Source: Muraenolepis orangiensis (lineage: Eukaryota > Chordata > Actinopteri > Gadiformes > Muraenolepididae). From it: a stretch of DNA of 64,000 nucleotides. Position 1 is the first letter of the stretch, and each line of letters begins with the position of its first letter. Positions 35,711 through 47,266 of this stretch are shown piece after piece. Made by a program: the position numbers and the translations under genes. Below the pieces are notes generated by a model, which saw only the letters and a program-made list of their open reading frames with translations, made no database searches and had not been told where the DNA came from. The stretch covers positions 57,501 to 121,500 of the forward strand of contig JANIIK010000591.1 of assembly GCA_027704905.1 (NCBI GenBank), in the 5' to 3' direction.

Positions 35711-37986
35711 ACCACAGATGATCTGCAGTACATTACAGAAGCAGACCTGCTGCTGGTGTTGAAGCCAATCCAAGCCAGAAGACTTGTTGCTGCCTGGGCC
35801 CAGAACAGTAAGTGTATTGAAATGAATACAGTTTCATAACATTAAATTGCCATCACACCAGAGCACAAACTATATAGTTATTTAATGATACATTACATTT
35901 TCAACAGAGTAGCATTGTCATGGTTTTGGGTTTGTTTTCCTTAGTTTCATTGTGTTCTAGGACTTTTAGTTTGTAGTCTTGTGTGTGTGTTCATTTTCTT
36001 ATTCCTTGTGTGTTATTGACTTCCTTTTCCTGTATTTTGGTTGCTGTTTAACAATGTGATTTGTTGTGTCACTGCTCACACCCCTTGTGTTACTTCCTGG
36101 TTGGCTGCTTTTATGCCATTTTGAGTTTTGTAAGTAAAGTTGAGTTTTCTACACATTGTTTTTTTAATCTCCTTTGTTCTTCTGTTACAGACTCAACCAC
36201 TCCAACCTCAGTGTGTCCCTCTCCGGTGTCCGTCTGTTCCACTCCGTCCTTTCCCTCACCATCATCATCCACAACCACCTCGTCCCCGGGAGCCTGTTCC
36301 GCTTTTGTGCCAAACTGGGTAGACAATTTCCAAATACCATGGCAGAAGCTCCCTGAAGAGTTACTGCAGAGTTTGGAAAGGCAGAGAAGACCTAGTCCAC
36401 GACTACGCCGAGAGATGGTAAGGATTGTGGTCTCAGACATTATGAAGGTGTCTAATAATCCAGCCAAACGCAACACTACAGAGATAGGCAAAATAATGGT
36501 GGCCAAGTATCCAAAATCCTTACAGGATGTCATCGAGGGTGATGTTGTTGGACCTGGATACCATTCACTGGTAAAGCAACTCCAAGCACGAATTGAAAAT
36601 GTCAAACGACCCAACACACCAAAAATAATGAAACGCAAGGCCACATCAGAGGATTATGACACAGAGGAAGTTCCAGCAAAAAAAAAAGCCGGTGTTCAAG
36701 ACACGTACGGCTGCATCAACTGGGAGCCCAAACATCTGCCACTCTCCGAGACTGTGGAGAGTCAGCAAGAAAAAAAGAAAAGATGAAGAATACGTTTGAA
36801 GAGATCAACTCCAATACAGACGATGTGAGAACTTTAGTACAGTCCACCTATTACATGCAGCGTGAGAACATCAACAAGGGGACAAGCATCAAGACACTTG
36901 GCCAAGAGTGGCCCTTTTTGTTCAGGGAAGTTGGTATGGCAGCACACTTCCAAGAACTTACTGGTGTGAGTCTGGTGGAGTCCTTCCTTGCCAATGTGGA
37001 CAAAAAGGGTAGACGCCTCTTAGACATCCTCAAAAGTGTTGCTGCACCAAAAAACAAGCAAGTCCTGGATGCTCTGATCAAGTTTCAGACTGAGAGAGGT
37101 CAGTCGGATTGTTGTTCAGAAGACATCATACAGATGGTATGTCTCTTACTGGCTCTTTTTGGTGAGCAAAAGGAGAACCTGTTCCATTTTGTCGAGGATA
37201 CATGCCTGGCCCAAGAGGTTCAGATGGAGAAGTTGCCGGCAACACCCTGCATCATTGTGTGTGGTAAGTAAACAAACACCGAAAGTGCAACCAAACCCTC
37301 TAGAATAAATCTACTAGTGTACTGAAATACAATTGTACTACTGGCTTACTTAGTTCCAGGTTATGTTGCAGCCCATATAACGATACTGACCATTACTTTA
37401 CCTGATACCAAGGTCAGCCAATAGCAGAATTCAAGGCAGCAGTATGGTTTTAACCAACTCCGTTATCAGTTTTGGTTGTTTTTTGATGGCCCTTGTTGAA
37501 TGTAATAAGCACCATTGTATGTTTAGTCAATGGCTGACATTGATGCCTTTGTTATGGAAGTTTATTTGTTTGTTTTGTTTTTTGTATTCTTAAATTTTTC
37601 AGGGTCCTCCTGCTTTGCTGCAGGGACGTTCATGTTGAGCATCGACCAAGAGGTCGTCAACGACCACGTCACTTCCTTCACGTCTGCCTGATGTTGGGGA
37701 GTTACTACTGTTTTAACATCCACTACCAGTGGAACTGCGTTCAACACTTGAGTTCCTCCAAAGGTACAATTTCTTTGTTGTTATAGTATTTAACAATACA
37801 AGTTTTTATTTCAGCCTTCAATTGTTTTTTGTGAATTTATATATGTATTTTTCATGAAGGTGTTTCTTCTCAATAAATCCTGAGAGAGGAACCAAAGTCG
37901 AGTGGAAGAATAACAAGAAAGTACTCCCAGTCAATCCCAGAGTCCTCACTCGGATTGCAGACCTTGCAGACCATGAGTGGATATAG
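35465..37986 (+). pseudogene. SAM-domain (SAMD3-like) protein gene of the CACTA element
   Basis: Exons inferred from splice signals: 35465-35807 (donor AACA/GTAAGTG) with a SAM-like domain (DDLQYITEADLLLVLKPIQA); 36191-37263 (acceptor TGTTACAG) with NWVDNFQIPWQKLPEELLQS, YPKSLQDVIEGDVVGPGYHS and YGCINWEPKHLP; 37603-about 37760 (SCFAAGTFMLSIDQEVVNDH); and a last exon to the stop 37984-37986 (INPERGTKVEWKNNKKV). Fish genomes hold many SAMD3-like proteins of this order. A 1-bp shift in the A-run near 36775 and another near 37688 break the frame, and the 5' exon contains a 138-bp tandem duplication. Its role, possibly a second transposition protein, is inference. Confidence 0.6.
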
Positions 37987-39000
37987 ACCCTACTAACCCG
38001 AACCCTCTAGACAATGTGTTAAGGTGTACTGTACTGCAGATATTTGTTCAATTTGTATCATAGTGAAAGTTCTGAAGTTCTGAAATGTAAACTTTTCCTT
38101 GGAAAAGTGTATAGTTTGTGTATAGTGTATAGTTTGTAAAGTCACAGTACATGTTCAGCTTTACTGAGTGAGGTCAATCGTTTTGTGCTGCAAACAAGTT
38201 CAGTTCATAAAGCTTTTCTTTATTTAAAAATGTGAGATGGGACATTTTTTTGTGGCTGCTAGGTACAATGAGCAATTTAAAAACATAAATTTGCGCTCAG
38301 AAAACTTGTTAAGTTTAGAATAGATTAGATTCACCTTCATTGTCATTGCAGAGTACAGGTACAAATCTGATTAAATGCAGTAGCATGTAACCAGAAGTGC
38401 AAATATAGATAAATGCAGGAGTGTAGGTTATACAGCACAATAATGCTATACAATATGTACTAGTGATGGACAGTGGAGAGTTACAATATACAAAAAGAGT
38501 GCAAATGTAGGGTTGTCTAGAGTATGAACAGCATATGTGCATTTGGTAAGTATGTAGAGTATAACATATGTATGGGTTGGTTATTTGTACTATTACAATA
38601 TTGAACAGTGTAGGTGGTTCAGTCTATCATTTGTTTTAGAAGAAATTATTCTGAAAATACTCAAGTCTGGCAGAAGTTTCCTCTGAGGGCATCATTAAAG
38701 AACTGAGCTGGTAAGTTGGCTGCATATTTAAAAATATATACATCAGATTTTTATTCTGCGTCTAAAGTATTGTTTCCCTTCCAATAGGCCAAGCCAAACG
38801 ATTCTTCTTGACATTACCTTTCCAGGTAAGAGATACAAGTTTAGAGAGAGTAAATTATTGTTTTTGTTTATTTTACAATTTAATCTTTGACTTTCTTTTC
38901 TCACTTGTTAGGGCATTGATAGGGCTGCACCATCATTAGGGCTGGTCCCAGTCAAACTACCAAGTTCCACTCAGCGTTCTCCTGCTGCTGGAAGTTCTCC
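37987..39000. other. CACTA 3' non-coding region
   Basis: 3' region of the CACTA element. About 38321-38560 resembles a fish LINE-type repeat (CACCTTCATTGTCATTGCAG). No other feature was recognised. Confidence 0.4.
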
Positions 39001-39005
39001 CTGAT

Positions 39006-39665
39006 TGTTACGGCTGCGGGTTCTGTGTGTGTGTGTGTTATGTATATGAGCTGTGCCGTTGCCCAGACGTCATTGGATGCCGGCGTCCTGTCCCTCCCCC
39101 GGTAGGCGGGACCGAAGATCCGAAGGTCTGGATTGGAGGATGTCAGGCTCGACTCTCCAATCTCCGCGCACCCTGTCCGGCGACAGCTGTTAAGACCGTG
39201 TGCATCGTGTTAGTCGGGAGAGGTCTGAATCTGTGTCAGACGTCTCAATAGCTCCTCCGAAATATAGGCGAACGTGTTGTTAACGGTGGTTAGCAGGTGT
39301 GTTGACGTGTGTGATCTTGACGGCTGTTGTGTTGGGGAGCCCTGTGCGCCGTGGTCGCCTTGCTTCCCCGGCGGTGTTTTGTAGCCGCATATTCTTTTGT
39401 TAGCCCTGTTCATTTTCCCCTGGTAGAAGGGGGTTTCTTTAGTTTGTTTGTTTGTTTGGTTTGGGCAACCTATAATACCACCCTTATGTAAAGAGTTTCC
39501 CTCGGTTCCTTTGGTGTTCCTGTAACTTGCTGCCTTAGTGGCTTTTGTTTGATTGTGGCTGTTTTTGCCAACGTTATTGTATTTTCATTTATTAAAACAA
39601 CTTTTATTTACCAAGTACAACTGGTTAAATGTTCTTTCCCACTCTCCACGAGCTGGGACGTAACA
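39006..39665 (+). mobile_element. Solo LTR, 660 bp, inside the CACTA element
   Basis: Starts TGTTACGGCTGCGGG and ends GGGACGTAACA, flanked by exact 5-bp duplications CTGAT (39001-39005 and 39666-39670). It has a GTATATGA box near the start and ATTAAA near the 3' end. A near-identical LTR is at 44502-45157. Five-bp duplications suit Gypsy-type integration; no internal coding region remains. Confidence 0.9.
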
Positions 39666-40086
39666 CTGATCCTTCAATGTGGACCTGGTTCTACATTCAG
39701 TCAGGACATTTATGGTGAGTGATTCCACACAAACAGGTTTTCTATCGTGCACGCTTTCAGTAAATATTGACTTTAGTATAGTGGTATATACTGTGCTCTT
39801 TAGAAATGTGTCTACCAGTAGAGATTAAGTAATACTGAGTGTTGGGGGGATGTTACCGTCAGATATAGTGAAAATGTAAATAGGTTATTGAGTCCCTTCA
39901 TTTATAAACCATTTTCAAATTGAATTACCAGAAAAATCAGTATACTAAGATGTGCTGTATATTGTTACAGTCCATAATTATAAAAATATTGTGATCTAAA
40001 GGTTTTGCAATATAATATATCCCACCACTACTTAAGTGTATAAATGAAACTACTTTTGATCCTGTGATTTTTCTCTCTGCTCTCTC

Positions 40087-40261
40087 CCTGATGCTGGTGT
40101 TAGGTCCTGGGTTCCCCATCTCTCCCTGATGCTGGTGTTAGGTCCTGGGTTCCCCATCTCTCCCTGATGCTGGTGTTAGGTCCTGGGTTCCCCATCTCTC
40201 CCTGATGCTGGTGTTAGGTCCTGGGTTCCCCATCTCTCCCTGATGCTGGTGTTAGGTCCTG
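40087..40261. repeat. 38-bp minisatellite, about 4.6 copies
   Basis: The unit contains GATGCTGGTGTTAGGTCCTG followed by GGTTCCCCATCTCTCCCT. Copies are essentially identical, near the right end of the CACTA element. Confidence 0.93.
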
Positions 40262-41027
40262 TAAGGGAATTTATATAGGAAAAAGTAGTATTGTATTTTG
40301 CAGACTTATTTTACAGTAAAGCACTGTCATATGTCATGGAACAACCTTTATTTGTACGGCATATTACGGGAATTTATACGGGGAAAAGTAGTATTTTATA
40401 TTACAGACTGTTAACTGCACAGTGAAACACAGTCAAATATAATGGCCAAAACTTTATTTAGACGGTATTCATACAGTATTTTCATGTTCATTTTACGGTA
40501 AAAATGTGTTTCTTTTAGTGGTAAACACCTGTATTTATATGGTAAAATATGGAATAAAACTCAAACATTAACCGTAAAATCAGCAGTACTGATATCCTTT
40601 TACCGTAATAGCACATAAGTTCTACCGTATTTTTTACGGTAAAGTTCTGGCAACCACAGCTGCCAGTTTTTTACCGTAAAATTAACGGGTTTTTTTTACA
40701 GCGCACACTTTGACAACCGGTCCGCGAAAATTGACAACTGGTCCGCGAGATTTTTTTCATGTATCTGCCGGTCCGTGGCACAAAAAAGGTTGGGAACCCC
40801 TGTATTATAGAACAGTTTCATCCATCATGCTATGGAAATAAGTATCTGTGTGTTTCAATATAGGCTATATATTTTTGATCTTTACAAACTCTGGAGTTAT
40901 TGGACATGTTTGGACATGAGTGTGAAACAATCAGCCATGCAGTAAAATGCAGATGAGCCGACTGTAAACACACACAGGAATAGTGAATTATTACCACATT
41001 TATTAACAGGCTGAGAGAAAAAAACAA

Positions 41028-41420
41028 TTAGCTCAATATGTGCGAGCAGAATCCCGCATCTTCAACCACGCTAAATGGCTGATCATCCAGCGCTATGAAT
41101 TCCATCACTTTTTTTGTTCTCGCCTTGGCTTTCCCACTATCACGGCTATATGCACGTGTGCTCTCTAAAGTGGGTTGTGTCAGCAGCTGCTGTGGTGTTT
41201 TCTCTCCTTTATTTTTCTCATTCTCCGCGGTCAGTTTAACAAACTCGCCATGCTGCGCTGGGTGATGGGTTTTCAGGTGTCTTATTAAATTTGTCGTGTT
41301 GAAAATTTTTACCTTGCTTCCTCCACGAGATATTTTCTCTTTGCACACATTACAGATGGCAAATGTTACATCTGTATCACACACTTTGAAGAAACTGATT
41401 GGAAGCCGATCGATCGTCCC
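41028..41420 (-). pseudogene. BED-finger N-terminus of Ac-like hAT transposase
   Basis: Minus-strand reading gives FAICNVCKEKISRGG and NTTNLIRHLKTHHPAQH, a C2H2 BED finger, then KKVMEFIALDDQPFSVVEDA, the conserved segment after the finger in ZBED1/Ac-like proteins. It ends at a stop at 41028 with no catalytic core. It lies at the right end of the 30870-41427 element and reads inward from its terminus. Confidence 0.68.
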
Positions 41421-41467
41421 ACCTCTAGAAATCAACAATGTGGAGTCAGTGCAATGCTGTATAATGT

Positions 41468-41590
41468 GCCAGGCTCCAGGGTCTGGAGAGGGTACCCTGC
41501 CAGGCTCCAGGGTCTGGAGAGGGTACCCTGCCAGGCTCCAGGGTCTGGAGAGGGTACCCTGCCAGGCTCCAGGGTCTGGAGAGGGTACCC
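41468..41590. repeat. 31-bp minisatellite, 4 copies
   Basis: The unit is TGCCAGGCTCCAGGGTCTGG plus AGAGGGTACCC. Four nearly identical copies lie between the GAAATCAA target site and a LINE fragment. Confidence 0.93.
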
Positions 41591-41599
41591 ATGGCATGG

Positions 41600-41983
41600 C
41601 TTATGGCCGCAGACTCACGGCCAGCAGTTCAATGTCCGGGCTACACACACGTTCCTTCACAGTAACATGTCCAGGGTTACACCACTTGTTAACGAGAATA
41701 GCAAGTCCCCCACCTTTCCTCTTGCCACTCTCCCGGTGCGTCCTGTCCGCCGGACGGTCAGAAAGCCGTCCGCGGTAACATTGAAGTCCGGGGTGTCCTC
41801 GTGGAGCCACGTCTCCATGAAACAAAGCACGCTGCTCTCCCGGTACACCCGCTGGGTCCTCACCAGGCCCGCTAGCTCGTCCATCTTGTTCGCTAGCGTC
41901 CTCACGTTCCCCATTGTGATGGAAGGGAGATATGGTTTATATCTCCGCTTCCTCTCCCGCTGTTTACGTCCAGCCTTGCGTCC
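41600..41983 (-). mobile_element. CR1/L2-like LINE endonuclease fragment
   Basis: Minus-strand translation has MGNVRTLANKMDELAGLVRT, LCFMETWLHEDTPDFNVTAD and NPGHVTVKERVCSPDIELLA, the apurinic endonuclease region typical of these LINEs. It has one or more frameshifts. It is the left flank of hAT copy B and continues, across the octamer CCTGTACG, in the right flank of copy A (10609). Confidence 0.7.
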
Positions 41984-42725
41984 CCTGTACGCAGTGGTGT
42001 AGTCTACTTTTTTGTAGTGGGTATACTGTAATAATTGTACTCATCCATCCTAGAGCGACGCATCGCGGAGCGACACCTGTCTCGAAGCAACACCTCATGA
42101 ACCATCACACTCACTAATGCATAGACTACTCTTGAGACTGGTTATGTGTTATCAACATGTCAATGTATTATAAGCATTTTTATGTGACTTTAACTGCCAG
42201 TGACATTAACAATAAAAAAATAAAAGAATGAACAATGCCCACTTATCTTCTAGGGTTGAACAATTAATCGACATTTTTATCAAAATCTCAATATGGCCTA
42301 CTGCAATTTTTAAGTACCGGTAATACACAATAAATATGGTCATGCTACAGATGTCCTGACCCACACATCATCATCATCATCTACACTTAAAAAAACATCT
42401 TTGTTTCGCATAGATCTGCACAAATATCACACAATAATCATTTTAAACATATTTTTCAATGCATTAGATATTTATTCAAACTTCTTCAGCCCTATTATCT
42501 TCCATAAATCATTGTCAAACGATGTACTGTATCAGCTTAAATGAACAAGCAAACATCCTTGAAGTGCTACAAAACTAATTAGCTTCAAACAAGAAACAAA
42601 TTAACAAATAAGCTTCACCTCAATAAATGAGGGTTGAAAAAGCACTCATGTCCATACTGGGTTCACTGTGTTAGTCCACAAGCCCTGAAAAAAGGATGGA
42701 ACACTTCTAGACATAGTCTGGTAGT

Positions 42726-43768
42726 CTACAGAGCTTTCCAGATATGTTTGTACTCAGGCATCTGAGGTGTGCATTGCCTCCTTGCTTGCGTGGCAGAGCG
42801 ATGGCTTCTCAGCCATGTTGTGACGTACTTCCTTGGCTCAAAAAGTGTTACAGGGGGCCCATTGATGCTGATCATCATCAAATTACTTACATTTGACAAC
42901 AACAGTGTCGATCTCTTGTCTGTGCGTGAATTTTGATTGGACTGACTGTAGAGATTGTGGATCTTCTCTAGGAACACTTTGAAGTGGTTGACTGCCTGAA
43001 CCTCATCCACAGCATCAGATACAGCCAGTTCCAAACGGTGGTTCATGCAGTGCCATGTGAAGAGGTTAGGGTACCTTGCTGTCAGCCTGGTTGCCACACC
43101 AGAGTTCTTGCCTAACATGACACTGGCTCCATCAGAAACAAATGAGACCCAGTTATTTTGAAGCCACTCTTCAGTGAAGCCTGCAGTGTCCAAACAGTTC
43201 AGCAGAGCTTCTTCTATATCCTTTGCCCTTTGGCTCTCCAGCTCAACCAGCTCCAGGAACAACAATTCAGGAGTAGCTCCATCCACTGAGACTTTCAAGT
43301 TGACAATCATTGCAGATTTGTGGCTGATAGATGTAGCCTCGTCAATGAGAACAGACAACTTGCTTGAAGACGTCACAATACTGTGAACTATTTTTTTCTG
43401 CATCTCTTTTGCTATGTGTTCTACAATTTGTGTGGAACTGTACCTTGAGTGCAGACTAGTGCCCATGTTGGCACCATTTTTTTCCTGAAGCTCAATGAGA
43501 CTATCATGGTCAGTAAAAGGTCGGTTCATCTTCGCAAGATAGTATGCTGTTCTGAATACAGAATCTGTCTCTGCAACACAGTCTCTGACACAGCTCTCAC
43601 CAAGTTTCCAACTAAATCCTGTCCACCCTTCTCCGTGAGCTCCTGGGCTATTTTGTGTGCTCTGGACGTCTCATGTCGTCTAATCTTGTTTCTCAAAGAG
43701 GCCAGAGATGTTGATCTTGAATCTGAGGACTGGATCTTAAAGTGCACCCTCTCCTCAGACATAGACAC
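42726..43768 (-). pseudogene. KIAA1586-like hAT transposase, copy B
   Basis: The largest open part (42726-43529, 267 codons) runs from MNRPFTDHDSLIELQEKNG through VLIDEATSISHKSAM, VSFVSDGASVMLGKNSGV and WHCMNHRLELAVSDAVDEV to a stop after KHIWKAL. Unlike copy A there is no stop in this stretch. The preceding block (43530-43768, SLASLRNKIRRHETSRAHK) is in another frame, broken near 43560. It lacks a hAT C-terminal dimerisation domain. hAT proteins of this type have been domesticated in vertebrates, but nothing here shows that. Confidence 0.68.
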
Positions 43769-44292
43769 TCGTTGTTCTGTGAGGACACAACCTGGAAATA
43801 AACAAAACCATGACTAATTAGCATAATACACGTTTTTACCAATAACATCTGCAGAAAAGAGCCAAGATTTACTCAAAAGTATTTAATAAACTGCTTACAA
43901 TATTTACATCATGGCTAACAAATGCATGAAAAGCAGATAAAAGGAGAACATTGTTCCACTTTTTCAATAGCTAATTATTACTAAATTAGGGATTACTTAT
44001 TACTGATAACTAACATATTGTAATTTAATGGTGCAAATGTTTTAAATGCACTTTTAACATGACCATGAATTAACTCTCATTTGCATAGTCATTGACTTTA
44101 TGAATTTCTGTTGTTTAGATCATCTTTCCTTTGCATGTGTGCTGACATTGACCTAACTGTCTGTCCCTCCACTCCAACCAACCATCCTGTTCTTAAACTC
44201 CCTAGCCTGACGTTCAGTCCACAAGGCTGGAGCTCTCCTCTGTGTCATCATCCCAAACAAGGAGATAATATAAACATTGTGTTCTGTTTATG

Positions 44293-45157
<865 letters not shown>

Positions 45158-45577
45158 CACACACACACACAAAGCTACACACACACAGCTACACACACAC
45201 ACACAAACAAAGCTACACATACACACACACACACAGTATCTCGCTCCCTTTCTCTTCCATTGATCCACCACACTAACGTTGATCAAGTTAGCTAGTTCTA
45301 ACCAACTATCCCCTGCTATAGTGACGTTAATGATAACCATGGTCATTTCACTTACCGGGTAACTTTGCGGTAGCGCCGGGCTCGTTCTCTGTCACCTTTA
45401 GGACAGCCGCCTGACCTGGCTCTTCTTCTGTAGTGGTAGAAGGGGACAACTTCGGAAAACATTGAAATATTGTTGTCTGTTTTCGTTTCTTATTTGGTGG
45501 ACGGATCAAATTCTGATAACGTTAGAGAAACGTGGGGTTTGTCAGAGCCGAACAAAGTGTGTTGCTGTTGCTTAGCA

Positions 45578-46217
45578 ATAAATAATCCACGGACCACCAA
45601 TGTAACGTTTGACTGTTTAATTAAATCAACTTAAAATGACTCATAAACAGGCTAATTGTTTCACATGGGCTATAGCCTATTATGGCTGTAGCCTACACAG
45701 AGCCGAACACACGCGATAAGAGCAGCCAGCGGCACCAGCCATGAACAATATTAATATTAATAATACAGCTATAGCACAACACAACCCTCTCACTGCCTGG
45801 AGAGACGCGACGCCACACACACCAGCTACATTCGGTTGGTCTTCTTGATCAAGTTGTTTGGCCGTCTTTTTAAAGAAATTGCCCAAGGTAAGTTGTTTTT
45901 TTTCTTCTCGACATGTCAGCAGCAGCAACAATGCCTGGTAAACATGCAGCGCTAACTAAACGAGATTGTGAGTGAGTGGCTAGTGGGTGGAGCTGCGGGC
46001 AGCGTGCAAGCAGGCGACACTTTTTTCATGAATCATAAACTCTAAATATAATTTTATTTCACACCTTTGAAAAAAAAAATGAAATGCCCATTTATTTGGT
46101 CATCATATCAGTATTTTAGAGAGCTCCCCCCAAATTTCACAAACCATGTTCCCAGGGGAGCTCATGTCACCACTAGGGGAGCTATAGCTCCCCCTGCTCC
46201 CCTCCAGTTCGCACCCT
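45578..46217. other. Copy-B-specific replacement segment
   Basis: Replaces A's hAT right end and LINE flank (about 10425-10888). Its right side reads CCAGTTCGCACCCTG, a possible hAT terminus. A minus-strand open stretch (45680-45931) has CREEKKQLTLGNFFKKT, reminiscent of the start of some hAT transposases. It is probably a truncated hAT; the left end was not found. Confidence 0.35.
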
Positions 46218-46262
46218 GGTGAGGATGTATTAATAGCAATTTAGAGATTACGAAACTAAAAT

Positions 46263-46506
46263 AAAACCCGCTGGAGCGGGTGGGTGGACCCCAGGCGGTA
46301 CGTGTGGTACGTGTGGTACACCCCCCCCCCCCTCCTTCATCCTGGCCTGCCTGCTCCCGCTGGCCGTGCTGCTGGTCAGGGCCGCGCTGCTTCCTCCCTG
46401 CCTCAGCAACCGGCTGGAGCTGATCCGCAGAGGGTGGGAGCGGCCGGCCCGCCCCACGCCGCACAGCGTCCGCAAGGGAGACGGGATGACGGGGCTAAAG
46501 CTCTAA
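46263..46506 (+). pseudogene. STEAP-family C-terminal exon, copy B (frameshifted)
   Basis: Same exon as 10928-11161. Copy B has an extra 9 bp (GTACGTGTG duplicated) and a C-run of 12 instead of 8, which shifts the frame before the hydrophobic helix; the IRRGWER tail is then out of frame. It is a dead fragment carried by the duplication. Confidence 0.45.
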
Positions 46507-46738
46507 AGAGACACCTGGGAAATTGATACAGGTAAGAGAGACCAACCCAGATGGGATGTTCCTATACGGCATTATTATTCACCAGGAAGCCCTGTGTACA
46601 TCTGGGTTGCAACTTGAGCATGTCACAATGGCTATTCACCCTGCCTCCACTAGGGGGCAGCGTCAACCCGCATTTACATTTCCCCCACACCTGTTTGTGT
46701 GCGTATTATTGTATTGAAGTATATTATAGTGTATTTAA

Positions 46739-46919
<181 letters not shown>

Positions 46920-47266
46920 CAAGCTGCTGTCTAAGTTACACCAAACAGTGGTTGCCATGTAAAGGACTGACCCACTATACGCTGCAGACCATCCATGGGT
47001 CATGTGACATCCCAGCTGTCATGTGACTAAGACTTCACAAGAGAATCCTTAGTGGATTGAGTTATAGTGTCATGTTCTATTGCTTCATCCATCACACTAG
47101 AAGCCCTAAGAAAGATGGCTAAAGATTTGATAGATATTTGATAGATTGATAGATATTGATTGATATTAAATGTTACCCTAAATGTGCAGAATATTCAACA
47201 AATATAACGTTATTTTAAAAGTTATTTAAAAAAAGGTTTTAAATCCATTTGGCCTCCAAGTGTGGT

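Larger units (their letters stand above)
31396..40703 (+). mobile_element. EnSpm/CACTA-like DNA transposon, 9.3 kb, two genes
   Basis: The left end CACTGTAAAAAATGG and right end TTTTTTTTACAGCG are the terminal type seen in fish EnSpm elements (one mismatch from CACTG). Subterminal repeats of the ACAGTAAA/TTACGGTAAA type fill 31396-31930 and 40300-40700. Inside are a transposase-like gene (32798-35459) and a SAM-domain gene (35465-37986), both plus strand and both broken. A direct copy of about 80 bp (GTCAAATTTGAGTGGAGGTT) is at 32288 and 32733. No convincing 3-bp target duplication is visible. A solo LTR is inserted at 39006. Confidence 0.68.
31009..40802. mobile_element. hAT MITE split by a CACTA element
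   Basis: The ends CAGGGGTTCCCAAAC and GTTGGGAACCCCTG are flanked by exact octamers TATTATAG (31001-31008 and 40803-40810). GGTCCGCG/CCGGTCCG motifs lie inside both ends. About 390 bp on the left and 99 bp on the right belong to the MITE; the rest is the EnSpm-like insert. The left part has an AT-rich repeat (ATAATCTATATA) at 31140-31230. Confidence 0.9.
30870..41427 (-). mobile_element. Ac-like hAT (BED-type), outermost of a four-layer nest
   Basis: The left end TAGGGATGGGACGATC and right end GATCGTCCCACCTCTA are near inverse repeats, flanked by exact octamers GAAATCAA (30862-30869 and 41428-41435). Without its insert it is about 750 bp and carries only the BED-finger N-terminus of the transposase (41028-41420, minus). 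Confidence 0.88.

Noticed and set aside
36061..36190. Upstream start for the SAM-domain gene's second exon
   Set aside because: Sequence before 36191 looks intronic with a TTCTGTTACAG acceptor; the frame continues naturally from the SAM exon ending at 35807.
31396..40703. Confident 3-bp target duplication for the CACTA element
   Set aside because: Left flank ACA and right flank CAC do not match in the expected register; the ends are called from terminal sequence and host-element continuity only.
41028..41597. Complete 189-codon zinc-finger gene
   Set aside because: The upstream half is translated minisatellite; only the BED segment from about 41420 inward has family similarity, and it ends early.
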